The position numbers and the translations under genes are program-made. DNA of 64,000 bases from GCA-2718035 sp964435285 (GTDB taxonomy: Bacteria > Bacteroidota > Bacteroidia > Flavobacteriales > TMED113): NCBI GenBank assembly GCA_964435285.1, contig CAYSYA010000007.1, positions 1-64,000 on the forward strand, read 5' to 3'. Each line of letters starts with the position of its first letter. The stretch's first letter is position 1. Below, piece by piece: positions 23,501-31,117 of this stretch. The notes under the pieces are model-generated. The model ran no database searches, was not told the DNA's origin, and was given only the letters and a program-made list of their open reading frames with translations.

Positions 23501-25372
23501 ACCATCAGATTGACCATTACATGATACTCCATAACCATTAAAATTAGATATTTCAGCTTCAATGTTTAATAATCCAGGTTCATTTAAAATAAAATCTTGA
23601 GTTACTGAACAATTATTTTGATCGGTAACAATAACTGAGTAACTACCAGCTGAAATATTTGATAGATCTTCAGAAGTTGACCCGTTTGACCACTGGAAAG
23701 AATAATTTCCAAATCCACCTTCAACTGTTATATCAATGAATGCATCAGATGCTCCAGAACAAGAAACATCAAATCCCGAGTATATAGTTGAATTACTAGG
23801 AATTGAAGAAGAAGAAATGATTAAAGGATTTGAATCATCAACAAAGAAAGTTTCAGATTGGCTAGGTACACATCCATTGTTAGATGAAATTTGAAGAGAA
23901 TATAAACCAGATTCTAAACCATTAATTGTAATTAAATTTTCAGTGGAAGTAAAGGATGAAATTACTTGATTAGTGAAAAAATCTACAACATCAACTGAAA
24001 CAGGAAAACTAATATTTTGACCTAAAACTTCAAAAACATTACTGAAAGATTGAGTTACACAATCATAGTTTTGACTTAATAATGTTGATTCAATGAATTC
24101 ATTTGAAGAAACTTGAAAAGTTTGTGGACTGTAAGCAACAGAGCAACCTATATCTGTAACTATGAGAAAATAATCTCCAGGAAATAAATTTTCAAAAAAT
24201 TGAGTTTCTGTATTAACAACTGCAAATCCACTTGGACCATATAAACTGACTAAATATTCTCCTGAACCTCCTATAATATCAAAGTCAAGTGTGCCATCTT
24301 GAGAAAATTCACAAGTTGAATTAAAGGAATCAGCTAAAATCGAAACTTCACTAGGTTCTGAAATTTCAACTCCTGAATCTTCAAAAACTAAACAACCTGA
24401 TGAATTAAAAATTTCTAATAAATATGTTCCAGGAGAAAGATTAATATCAAATGATTCAGCAAAAGGATCAGAAACATTAAAGCTTGTAATAACAGAGATA
24501 CCATTTTCATCAAAATCACTAGTATTAGTTGCGGTCATGGTACCTGCTGGAGCATAAGATAAATCTACATCATAAACAGTACCATCTGTTTTCTTAACTA
24601 AAAAGACAAATTCATCTCCTTCTTGAAACCCATCTTGAACAGAGTTAGTGCTTGGATCATCTCCCCATGCTGCAATAGCAAACGTAGGAGAACTAACATC
24701 AGTGTTAGAAAGTGTAGTTAATCCAGAACAAACAAAACCATCGTTTGAGTTAAAAAATATACCAATTTGATCACCGGCTTGTAAATTCGAAAAATTACTG
24801 ATAGCAATTGTATGGCTACTAGGAGTAGGAATACTAAAAGGAATCTCAAAATTTATTTCATTAATACCCAAGCTTGTCTCCAAAGTAAGCTCTCCGTCGA
24901 AATAAATATTATAAATTCCACTAGGACCATCTAAGGAACCAGAAAAAAAACCATCAGCAGATGGGCATTGCGGATTAGATATTACATAATCCAAAGTAAG
25001 TTCAGCTTGTTCTAAAATTGAAAAATTAACATCAGGAATAAAGCAGCTCCCTGATTCAGAATTGACAGTTGAAACTGAGAAGGTGTATTCTCCAATTTCA
25101 CTTGTTAAGCTAGATGGAATAATAACAGTAACATCATTATCATTGACAAAAAAATCTGTAATCAAAACGGGGTTGGTAGACGAAGGTAAAATAATGTAGT
25201 AATTAGCATTATTTAAATCAGCTATATTAGAGGAACCTACAGAAACTGTTACAGTTGATATACCCTCACATGAAACTGTAATATCAGGAACAACACTTAT
25301 TCCACAGTTTTGAGATTTACTTGTTAAAGTAAAAAAAACACAAAATAATAATGTTAATAATTTTCTATACAA
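17555..25372 (-). CDS. giant SprB-like adhesin with T9SS type B sorting domain
   Basis: A 2605-aa protein, the largest in the window, with signal peptide MYRKLLTLLFCVFFTLTSKSQ. About twenty SprB-type repeats of roughly 80-110 aa run through it, e.g. GVSCNGQSDGFINLNV, GTGVYNFEWSNG and GFYSVIISDNNNC. Two repeats, at about 24361-24980 and 21010-21630, are split by an inserted roughly 100-aa GDxIGxFF module. The C-terminus (IPSGFTPNGDGFNDTW ... FNRWGQRVFYS ... IADYYYIIEP) is a type B T9SS sorting domain. It has the design of the gliding adhesin SprB but is much shorter than the Flavobacterium johnsoniae protein of several thousand residues. It is the first gene of the five-gene block, and a promoter is recognisable 48-79 bp upstream. 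Surface adhesion or gliding is inferred. Confidence 0.88.
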   Translation of the reverse strand: MYRKLLTLLFCVFFTLTSKSQNCGISVVPDITVSCEGISTVTVSVGSSNIADLNNANYYIILPSSTNPVLITDFFVNDNDVTVIIPSSLTSEIGEYTFSVSTVNSESGSCFIPDVNFSILEQAELTLDYVISNPQCPSADGFFSGSLDGPSGIYNIYFDGELTLETSLGINEINFEIPFSIPTPSSHTIAISNFSNLQAGDQIGIFFNSNDGFVCSGLTTLSNTDVSSPTFAIAAWGDDPSTNSVQDGFQEGDEFVFLVKKTDGTVYDVDLSYAPAGTMTATNTSDFDENGISVITSFNVSDPFAESFDINLSPGTYLLEIFNSSGCLVFEDSGVEISEPSEVSILADSFNSTCEFSQDGTLDFDIIGGSGEYLVSLYGPSGFAVVNTETQFFENLFPGDYFLIVTDIGCSVAYSPQTFQVSSNEFIESTLLSQNYDCVTQSFSNVFEVLGQNISFPVSVDVVDFFTNQVISSFTSTENLITINGLESGLYSLQISSNNGCVPSQSETFFVDDSNPLIISSSSIPSNSTIYSGFDVSCSGASDAFIDITVEGGFGNYSFQWSNGSTSEDLSNISAGSYSVIVTDQNNCSVTQDFILNEPGLLNIEAEISNFNGYGVSCNGQSDGFINLNVSEGTGVYNFEWSNGATSQSISEISAGFYSVIISDNNNCSQEFQFEITEPSPLEITSNLSSYNSYGVSASGANDGSIDISVQGGTGFYNYNWSNGEVTQDLINLTAGSYTLTLTDSNNCLVLTETFQITEPGSIDLNVSTPFQGWDFDFGFETNTSCYGANDALINLSVSGGVSPYNFSWTNQEGIIVGTDQNIDNIGAGLYYVEVTDQNSISAFLGPIEITEPSPFIVSYEYSPPSCGEDIAEFTILEINGSTDPSNEENFEDPNAENGWYYAFELYYENNFINWAFNNELPLTFQFDPTFYGDGTYTMLISHIAAGFDNPDICSQSYSFEVINNSSLEILSETTSNTSCGEENGFIEVQVDGSAPYDFILTDDNDNVVFEDLDNSSGFIQINNLSAGDYDLLVLDFGGDISCEVESSYNISSSEGLIIDQVLVESSCIETSTGSISVSVSGGNGDYTYQWFDDTNNNQIFDPLFDQIVPGGLSTVNGLSSGDYFVQIIDSSGCEIISSPIFVDNISILFATINTENSVLGVCSEDPIGSIDIEPSGGQVFPDGNYVYAWSASNGGIIPSGQVSNQDLTGLSPGDYTLTLFDASGCSPYQETFFISSLDEISVEINVVEEVICYGDEAVFEYLITGEGIFDIVINNGTEIIYEETVVNGDAGSLDFSNPDEACATNNSIAVPASMTTNLEIGDQIGLFYVDESGSYVASNIITWTEVTNSLVGCGDDALTPGVLEGFQSGDEMVFLALKPDGTIYNLSVSFQDLPGFESVYVPNGLSAISSLITTSVYTQADPTQIVITEPVNGTYTFNLSNANCVYSTEFEVVVPENPISTTLEGNQTSDFDGFSVSCNGTFNGEIFTEIIGGIEPYSFSWNGPNNFTSSDENLSFLFAGDYNLTITDALGCEFDTTFVITEPDPLQISVLNLDLPSCSSETNGSIEINIEGGVGEYSIVWLNENSEVVGLESNLTDVPYGVYTVFVTDENYDEGDALTFCSESNLTIEIPELLPLEITELITSDYGGYGVQCFGEENGFISISVVGGTPPYSYSWFNEDNEQINDTSSPNISNLPAGTYTVTVTDQNFDTAVNNIGQGCDVTQTIILTEPLELQFSDVTISDYDGFGVTCGGEQDGFIDISVSGGVGNYTFLWSNNETSEDIYNLGSDTYSVTVTDENSCSISLDFELFESEPIQISAIYSDYSGYGISCNSETDGFIDLTVSGGSGVYVFDWSNGSIDEDINNLQSGEYTVLVTDSNGCEATATYILNQPDPLVVTADITEISCFGGEGDIILNWSGGVPFPAGSPYQFIQPTGVDPDGANTAITIANSALGPNGQTGYFTEIATDLNGCSVQFEVYMTQPEEISFSYTSSDYSGFNLSCFGGSDGFIEASSQGLFPPFSYSWTGPNGFSANTSLIENLIAGEYNLVIEDNNGCQVSESILLTEPNEILITSTSSTTQFSGFGVSCNNASDGWINLSVIGGTDEYFYSWTGPNGFTSTSPGISNLEPGNYFIQITDSNNLCVAYENIFLPNPEPVNLSFSVSDINSDGESNDYNGYSVSCNGGNDGAIGVFISGGSGNYIFTLNNESNGEQIVESVLFEQDPINNLPQVFYTFENLFVGEYTVYVQDLNSCSITTEIISLIEPDEIRVDLLEVTDASCFGYNDGSFNVDIDGGLGPFSYTVSSSSGDVLIDELYTTETNISFSDVFSDNYLLTFSDFNDCVFELIIPVGSPPEILTNVSIQETSCFSNGDGAVELEVYGGVSPYSILFFNSSDSLISSSFQSEYLFIDSLFQGEYRVQVTDSISCFNDFIFEVGGPPSFEINYEIVEPTCSFSFDGSILLDVQGGLEPYTVTSPQLEEEYNTEIESIMTGLYDLTIIDFEGCQGAVTIDLGVIEDDCFEIPSGFTPNGDGFNDTWVVGGAEYLINANVQIFNRWGQRVFYSQRNQEYWDGYYHNKPLPIADYYYIIEPVNGQVITGRVTIKR

Positions 25373-25419
25373 AACAATTAAATAAAATTAATTAAATGTT
25401 ACAGGGTACTACAAGAGAA

Positions 25420-25451
25420 CAAAGTTACAATTTTTGACCTTATTTAAACAA
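25420..25451 (-). promoter_or_regulatory. candidate Bacteroidota promoter for the giant adhesin operon
   Basis: On the minus strand, TTG at 25451-25449 is followed after 21 nt by TAACTTTG at 25427-25420. This matches the Bacteroidota primary-sigma pattern (TTG, 17-23 nt, TAnnTTTG). It lies in the only intergenic stretch (95 bp) ahead of the adhesin block and would give a 5' leader of about 40 nt before the ATG at 25372. Confidence 0.55.
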
Positions 25452-25467
25452 TATTATTGTACTAAAA

Positions 25468-28400
25468 TTACTGTATTGAAAAAGTTGTAGTTTTTCTGTC
25501 AAAAGAAACTAATTTATTTTTAAATATTTCATTTTTTCCTAGTTTCTTTTTTTCAATTAAACTAGCAATGAAAGGTTTTAACTCACCAATAGAATTTAGC
25601 TCCAAAAAACCACTTTTTGGAAAAACTAAGTAATTACTGAGAAAAAAAGAATTATTACAATTTAAAATAGACTCATTAGACACTAAATTAAAATTATAAT
25701 TAGAAATTGAACATTTCAAATAGTTTTTAATCGAGAAAATAGTGTTTTTTTCATCTGATATATTTGAAAAAAATAAATTTTTATTGTTTGCATCTAATGA
25801 TACTAAATCAAAATTTAAATTAGCCTTAAGTGTGGGAAGAAAAAAATCCAAATCTCCCTTTATAATTAAAAAATTATTATTTTTTTTAGACCACTCAATA
25901 CTAACACCTTTAGCTAAAAAATTACTAAGCTTATTACTAACATACTCAAAAGAAGCGTTTCCTGAGGTAAATGAATTTTTACTAAAGGAAAAATATTCGG
26001 AATCAATTATAACGCTATTATCAAATAATTTTCCTTTTCCACTAATTAAATTAATTTTTTTTGAAAAATCATAATTTACAAAACCTGAAAAATTAAAATC
26101 ATGAAATTTGAATTGGTTATTATTTATTGGGCTAAAAACCATACTTGAATCAATATAATTATAACTGAAAGAACAAGATGGAGAAATTAAGATTGAATTT
26201 AAATCCTTGAATTCTCCTTTTTTTGCATACGAATAATTAGAATTTATATAAATTGTATCAGAAGAATATGAAATATTTGTATTTGAAAAAGAGCCAGGAG
26301 AGATAAATAAACTTTCTTTATTTAAATTTAATTTACCAGTACATGAAAATTCGTCGTAAAGTTTTAGATTTTTTATATAAGATTTAAACTGAAAACCAGA
26401 CACAGGATCAAGATTAACTTGTCCACTCAAATTGTTAAATTTATTCTTCATTAACAAATAGCCTTCAAAATTTAAATTTGGTATTGCAATTTCATCTAGA
26501 AAAGGTATAACAACTTTATTTAAAACCAATTTAGGTTCTTGATTAGAGAAAGAAATATAATTTTCTTTAGGTAAGTGAAATCTAGGAAAATCATAAATAT
26601 TATACTTACCAGATTTATTATCAACACTATCAAGTTGTATCAAACCCCCTTTGAAAAAAATATTTTCTAAAAATTTATTTTTACTTTTTAGATTATTATT
26701 GAAAACTCCACAAGTTGATTCGTTTGGGAAAGAAAAACAAAATTCATCATAATTAAAAACAATATTATTTCCAGTAAACAAAAAATTTCCAAAATTTAAT
26801 CTTGCATTCATAGAAAATGAACGATCATCAAAAAAAGAAATATTTTTAGTTCTTAAATCTATAAAATAATTATGTTGATTTGTTATTTTTATATCTAGGA
26901 CATTAAAAACATCCATTTTGTTTTCTTTAAAATTAACCAAGGATATAGTGTCATCTAAAAAACATGAAGCTTCTAGTTGAAATGAATCAAAATCATAGTC
27001 CCCATTTTTTGATTTAAAATATAAAATTGCTCTTTGCTTGATGTCAAATTCATTTAAATAATTGTTAAAACTTATAAAATCAAAAATCTCTAACTTGTTT
27101 AAAATACTAACAGCCTCAGGTGCACTAATATCAAGTTCTTTGGAAAATATTTCTATTGGTATATTATTTCTTAATTGATATTTTTCAGAAAATTTAACCA
27201 ATCTTAATAGTAAGTTTATTTCACTATCTACACCCAAATCATTATATCTTTTGTCATCATAATAATCAATTGATTCTATCAAAACACTCTTTTGTAATTT
27301 TGAAGGATAATGAACAAAAGCCGCAGTACTATTTTTTAAATTAACTCTTAAAAAATCTGTGTAAACATTTAAACCATGAAATGAATTTAATATTGGTTTG
27401 TGGTACAAGTAAGAATAATCATACTTTCTTAAGTAAATATTATTGGTTAACTCGTCAAAACGAAATTTCATCAGAGGATGAAAAATTGAGTCACCATTAG
27501 TAAAATAAAATTTAGAATTAACATTGTTGGAGGAAAAAGATGATTCTTTAATTTTTAAATCATCAGAAACAAAATCAGCTTTTAAGTATTTATTTGATAT
27601 TGAAAATTTTAAGGGAGCATTAAACTTTTTTATTGAAAAAATATTTTTTTCTATGTTCACGGCCCCAACACAATGAAAACCATTAAAAAAATTTAATTTG
27701 TAATCATCTCTAAGAGATTGGAATTTAGGGAATTTTTTTTCCCTACGAACACTAGATAGATAATCTGAAAAACTTCCACCTATCTCTTGTTTAAAATAAA
27801 TATTATTTTTTAGAGTAGCATTTTCTACTTCAATGAATCTAGAATTTAAATCAATTACAAATTCTTTTAATATAATTTTAATTTGATCTTTTTTAAAGCC
27901 AAATCTATCACTATCAATAAAACCCTTATTTACATGAAAAATATTTTTTTGTAAATCAAATTTGCCCTCGACTTCATTAATAATGATCTCATTATTTCGA
28001 TTAGATAAAATTAAAGAGTCTAAACTTAAATAAAAAATTAATGTATCACCAGCAAAAGAATCAAAAGTGCCAACAAAAGACCATTTAAATTTATTGTTTT
28101 CAGAAAGAACAGAATTTTTAATAAAATTATTACTGGAAAATAAGATATTTTCTAAATCATAATTAGACATTGATGAAATTGAATTTTTCAAGGAAATCAA
28201 CCAATTTTCAAAAAAACCAGATTTATCATTTACCAATATATTTGAAAATGAAAAAAAATTTATGAAAGCATCATATGAACTTAAATCTCTAGCTTCAAAA
28301 TCTGAGACTAAATGAGATATTAAAGACCTTTCCTTTTCTGTAAATAATTTTTTCTTAAAATTTTTAATAAATACTTTACAAGTTTTTTTGTTTTCAGAGT

Positions 28401-28521
28401 TGTATATGTATTTTAAATCTTTGAAAATAGGATTGTTATAAGAAAAGCTAAATTGATAAAATCCAAATAATAGAGAAATAAAAAATATTAACTTATATTT
28501 TGATAAATTACACATTGCCAA
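25468..28521 (-). CDS. large exported protein of unknown function
   Basis: A 1017-aa protein that I do not recognise. A hydrophobic N-terminal segment (KLIFFISLLFGFYQFSFSY, about 10-28) suggests a signal peptide or anchor. The rest is rich in Asn, Phe, Ser, Lys and Asp, with alternating hydrophobic patterns typical of long beta structure, and has few cysteines. No T9SS sorting domain or catalytic motif is visible. Its start overlaps the end of prmA by 34 bp, which suggests translational coupling to the tpiA-prmA operon. Possible roles include envelope assembly or an AsmA-like bridging protein, but nothing in the sequence settles this. An in-frame ATG at 28515 is an equally good start. Confidence 0.75.
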   Translation of the reverse strand: MAMCNLSKYKLIFFISLLFGFYQFSFSYNNPIFKDLKYIYNSENKKTCKVFIKNFKKKLFTEKERSLISHLVSDFEARDLSSYDAFINFFSFSNILVNDKSGFFENWLISLKNSISSMSNYDLENILFSSNNFIKNSVLSENNKFKWSFVGTFDSFAGDTLIFYLSLDSLILSNRNNEIIINEVEGKFDLQKNIFHVNKGFIDSDRFGFKKDQIKIILKEFVIDLNSRFIEVENATLKNNIYFKQEIGGSFSDYLSSVRREKKFPKFQSLRDDYKLNFFNGFHCVGAVNIEKNIFSIKKFNAPLKFSISNKYLKADFVSDDLKIKESSFSSNNVNSKFYFTNGDSIFHPLMKFRFDELTNNIYLRKYDYSYLYHKPILNSFHGLNVYTDFLRVNLKNSTAAFVHYPSKLQKSVLIESIDYYDDKRYNDLGVDSEINLLLRLVKFSEKYQLRNNIPIEIFSKELDISAPEAVSILNKLEIFDFISFNNYLNEFDIKQRAILYFKSKNGDYDFDSFQLEASCFLDDTISLVNFKENKMDVFNVLDIKITNQHNYFIDLRTKNISFFDDRSFSMNARLNFGNFLFTGNNIVFNYDEFCFSFPNESTCGVFNNNLKSKNKFLENIFFKGGLIQLDSVDNKSGKYNIYDFPRFHLPKENYISFSNQEPKLVLNKVVIPFLDEIAIPNLNFEGYLLMKNKFNNLSGQVNLDPVSGFQFKSYIKNLKLYDEFSCTGKLNLNKESLFISPGSFSNTNISYSSDTIYINSNYSYAKKGEFKDLNSILISPSCSFSYNYIDSSMVFSPINNNQFKFHDFNFSGFVNYDFSKKINLISGKGKLFDNSVIIDSEYFSFSKNSFTSGNASFEYVSNKLSNFLAKGVSIEWSKKNNNFLIIKGDLDFFLPTLKANLNFDLVSLDANNKNLFFSNISDEKNTIFSIKNYLKCSISNYNFNLVSNESILNCNNSFFLSNYLVFPKSGFLELNSIGELKPFIASLIEKKKLGKNEIFKNKLVSFDRKTTTFSIQ

Positions 28522-29324
28522 TCTTTATCTTCAATTTTGTTGATTAATTTGAAGCCATATAAATGACCTGCCTTATTTATTTTTGATAAATCTAAAGAAT
28601 AAAACCCACTTAAAATCAAATAACCTTCATTTATTAATAGATCTTTCATTCTTTTAAAATAATCTAGTAAAACATTAGTATTAATATTTGCTAATATTAA
28701 ATCAAATTGTTTGTCTAATATAATTTCTTTTAAATCTGAACTAACAACTTTAATATTTTTACAATTATTTAAATTTATATTTTCTAAAGAATTATTTAAA
28801 GCCCACTTATCATTATCAAGAGCTAAAACATTAGAATTCCATATTTTTTCAGACAAAACTGACAATATAGCAGTCCCACATCCAAAATCTAAAACATAAC
28901 TTGGTTTTAGGTCTAATAAAAACATAGCCTTAATCATTAATCTTGTAGTTTCATGATGACCAGTTCCAAATGACATTTTTGGGTTAATAATTATATCATA
29001 TTCTATTTTTTTTTTGATTTTATGAAATGAAGTCCTTATTACACCTGACTCAAAAAAAACTGGTTTAAAATTTGATTCCCAAAAACTATTCCAGTTTTTA
29101 TTTTCTAAGTTTTTATATTTAAAATTTAAATTTTTAATTAGTAGATTATTTTTAATGTTTTGAAATAAATTATCATCTACTTTTTCGACTAAAATATAGC
29201 CTTTTAAATAGTTTTCAGCATCTTCAAAGCTATCAAAGCCTAAATCAAATAACTGTGCAATTAAAATTTCATTTTCTTCTTCAGAAATTGATTGTAAATC
29301 AAAAAAAAACTCAACAAATTTCAT
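28488..29324 (-). CDS. prmA: ribosomal protein L11 methyltransferase
   Basis: A 278-aa SAM-dependent methyltransferase that trimethylates ribosomal protein L11. The PrmA-type N-terminal domain (about 1-80) is followed by the family motif FGTGHHETT (119-127) and the SAM-binding motif VLDFGCGTA (144-152). The acidic motif LALDND and the catalytic-site motif LILANINTNV, equivalent to the NPP(Y/F) region in this family, come next. It overlaps tpiA upstream by 14 bp and the 1017-aa gene downstream by 34 bp, so it sits in the middle of a compact operon. The gene order tpiA-prmA is common in Bacteroidota. Confidence 0.93.
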   Translation of the reverse strand: MKFVEFFFDLQSISEEENEILIAQLFDLGFDSFEDAENYLKGYILVEKVDDNLFQNIKNNLLIKNLNFKYKNLENKNWNSFWESNFKPVFFESGVIRTSFHKIKKKIEYDIIINPKMSFGTGHHETTRLMIKAMFLLDLKPSYVLDFGCGTAILSVLSEKIWNSNVLALDNDKWALNNSLENINLNNCKNIKVVSSDLKEIILDKQFDLILANINTNVLLDYFKRMKDLLINEGYLILSGFYSLDLSKINKAGHLYGFKLINKIEDKDWQCVIYQNIS

Positions 29325-30048
29325 TAGCTACCTTAATGATTGATGTAAATTTAGAGTAATCAAGAGAGGCTCCACCAACTAAACCACCATCAACATTTGA
29401 AATTGGTAGAATATCCTTTGCATTTTTTTCATTTAAACTACCACCATACAATACACTAGTATTTGGAAGATTTTTTTTAATAAATAAATGAATATCGTTT
29501 ATTTCTTCATTTGTTGGTGTTTTACCACTGCCAATAGCCCAAACTGGTTCATAAGCAACAACGATATTATTTTTATTTGAATATGGTTTTAAAATAGAAA
29601 TCTGATTTTCTATAATTTTATATTGATCCCCTTTTTGTCTCTCAGCTAAAGTTTCCCCAACACAAAATATTGGCAATAAATTATTTTCAAAACACCTTAA
29701 AATTTTTTCTAACAAAATTTCATTTGTTTCATTGAAAGATTTTCTCCTTTCTGAATGACCAATGATGACAGATGAAAAACCTACAGATTTTAATATTTTT
29801 GCAGATACTTCTCCAGTGTGAGATCCAAAATTTTTATTGTGACAATTTTGAGCACATAAACCTAATTCAAAATGAAACTTTTTTTCTAAAATTTTATTTT
29901 TAATATCATTTACTAAAGGATATGGTGGAGATAAAAACAATCTTAAATTATTTTGTTTATACCATTTCATATTAGAAATAAAGGAATCTAAAAAGTGGTT
30001 AGACTCTTTAACGTCCTTGTTCATTTTCCAATTCCCAACAATAATCAT
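29311..30048 (-). CDS. tpiA: triosephosphate isomerase
   Basis: This glycolytic enzyme interconverts dihydroxyacetone phosphate and glyceraldehyde 3-phosphate. Motifs: GNWKMN at the N-terminus (substrate-binding Asn and Lys), the catalytic His in IGHSERR, the catalytic Glu in VAYEPVWAIG followed by the flexible loop residues GSGKTPT, and the phosphate-binding LYGGSLN and GGLVGGASL. The ATG at 30048 is preferred over the one at 30075: it places GNWKMN at residues 5-10 as in known enzymes and removes an overlap with the permease gene. The product is 245 aa, the normal length. Confidence 0.95.
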   Translation of the reverse strand: MIIVGNWKMNKDVKESNHFLDSFISNMKWYKQNNLRLFLSPPYPLVNDIKNKILEKKFHFELGLCAQNCHNKNFGSHTGEVSAKILKSVGFSSVIIGHSERRKSFNETNEILLEKILRCFENNLLPIFCVGETLAERQKGDQYKIIENQISILKPYSNKNNIVVAYEPVWAIGSGKTPTNEEINDIHLFIKKNLPNTSVLYGGSLNEKNAKDILPISNVDGGLVGGASLDYSKFTSIIKVANEIC

Positions 30049-30052
30049 ATCA

Positions 30053-31111
30053 CTAAATTTTAATTCTTGGATCAAGCCAATTATAAATTATATCTACTAA
30101 TATATTAATAAAAACAAAACACACACCTATAAATAATATCAAACCCATAACTAATGGGAAGTCCATATTATTTATGGAATCCACTAATAATTTACCTATC
30201 CCATTCCAACCAAATATGTACTCAACAAAAACAGCACCAGATAACATAGAAGCGAACCAACCAGAAGCAGTTGTTAAGACAGAAGTTAAAGAATTTCTTA
30301 AAGCATGGACAATAATAACTCGTTTATCAGAAAGGCCTTTGGACCTAGCAGTCCTTATAAAATCTGAAGAAAGAGTATCTAAGAGTGAATTTCTTGTCAA
30401 ACTCATAATTACAGCAATGGGTCTAATTCCTAATGTAAAAACTGGAAGAATTAAATTTTTAATTTTAATATACTCTCCTCTACCTAAATCGTCAATTTCA
30501 TACAAACTTCCAACTACATTTAAATTTGTCAACCAGTTGAGTTTATATGCAAATAACCACATGACTAAAATAGCAGAAAAAAAAGAGGGTAATGACATAC
30601 CTAAGGAGCTAAAAAAAATACAAAATTTATCAAAAAAACTATTCTTTCTGACCGCACAAATAATTCCAATTGGAATTGAAATACAAACAGCAAATAAAAT
30701 TGATAAAAAAGCCAAAACAACAGTGTTAGGAAAAACATCCAATATAATTTCCAGCACTTCTTTTTCTTTGAAATAAAAGGATTCTCCCAAATATGGTCGC
30801 TTAATTAAAACTATCTTGTTAGTTGTTTCAAATATTTTTTTACTTCTATAAATTTTAAATTTTTCATTTTCCTTAGAATGAATTGAAATAAAAGATAAAT
30901 CATTTAAATACAAAAAATATCTATTTAAAATAGGTTTATCTAAATTATATTTTTTTCTAATATTTTCTAGTTGAATTATATCGTCTCTATCTCCTAACAT
31001 CATCTTTGCAGGATCTGCTGGAATGATGTTAAATAAAATGAAAATAACAGAAATAATACCTAGAATAACTAAAAAACTATGAGATGCTTTTCTAAATAGA
31101 AATTTAAACAA
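30053..31111 (-). CDS. OppB/DppB-type ABC transporter permease
   Basis: A 352-aa inner-membrane permease of the peptide/nickel uptake class. The N-terminus (SFLVILGIISVIFILFNIIPADP) matches the conserved first helix with its 'PGDP'-like end. The C-terminal half has the permease signature region (RTARSKGLSDKRVIIVHALRNSL) and the FVEYIFGWNGIGKLLVDSI segment. In family members it pairs with an OppC-type permease, two ATPases and a substrate-binding protein, none of which is encoded here. It is inserted between the DoxX-like gene (6 bp upstream) and tpiA (4 bp downstream), so it is likely expressed as part of that operon. Confidence 0.87.
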   Translation of the reverse strand: MFKFLFRKASHSFLVILGIISVIFILFNIIPADPAKMMLGDRDDIIQLENIRKKYNLDKPILNRYFLYLNDLSFISIHSKENEKFKIYRSKKIFETTNKIVLIKRPYLGESFYFKEKEVLEIILDVFPNTVVLAFLSILFAVCISIPIGIICAVRKNSFFDKFCIFFSSLGMSLPSFFSAILVMWLFAYKLNWLTNLNVVGSLYEIDDLGRGEYIKIKNLILPVFTLGIRPIAVIMSLTRNSLLDTLSSDFIRTARSKGLSDKRVIIVHALRNSLTSVLTTASGWFASMLSGAVFVEYIFGWNGIGKLLVDSINNMDFPLVMGLILFIGVCFVFINILVDIIYNWLDPRIKI

Positions 31112-31117
31112 AATAAA

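Noticed and set aside
30174..30776. 200-aa + strand reading frame opposite the permease gene
   Set aside because: The minus-strand permease has clear family motifs across the whole stretch. The opposite frame has none.
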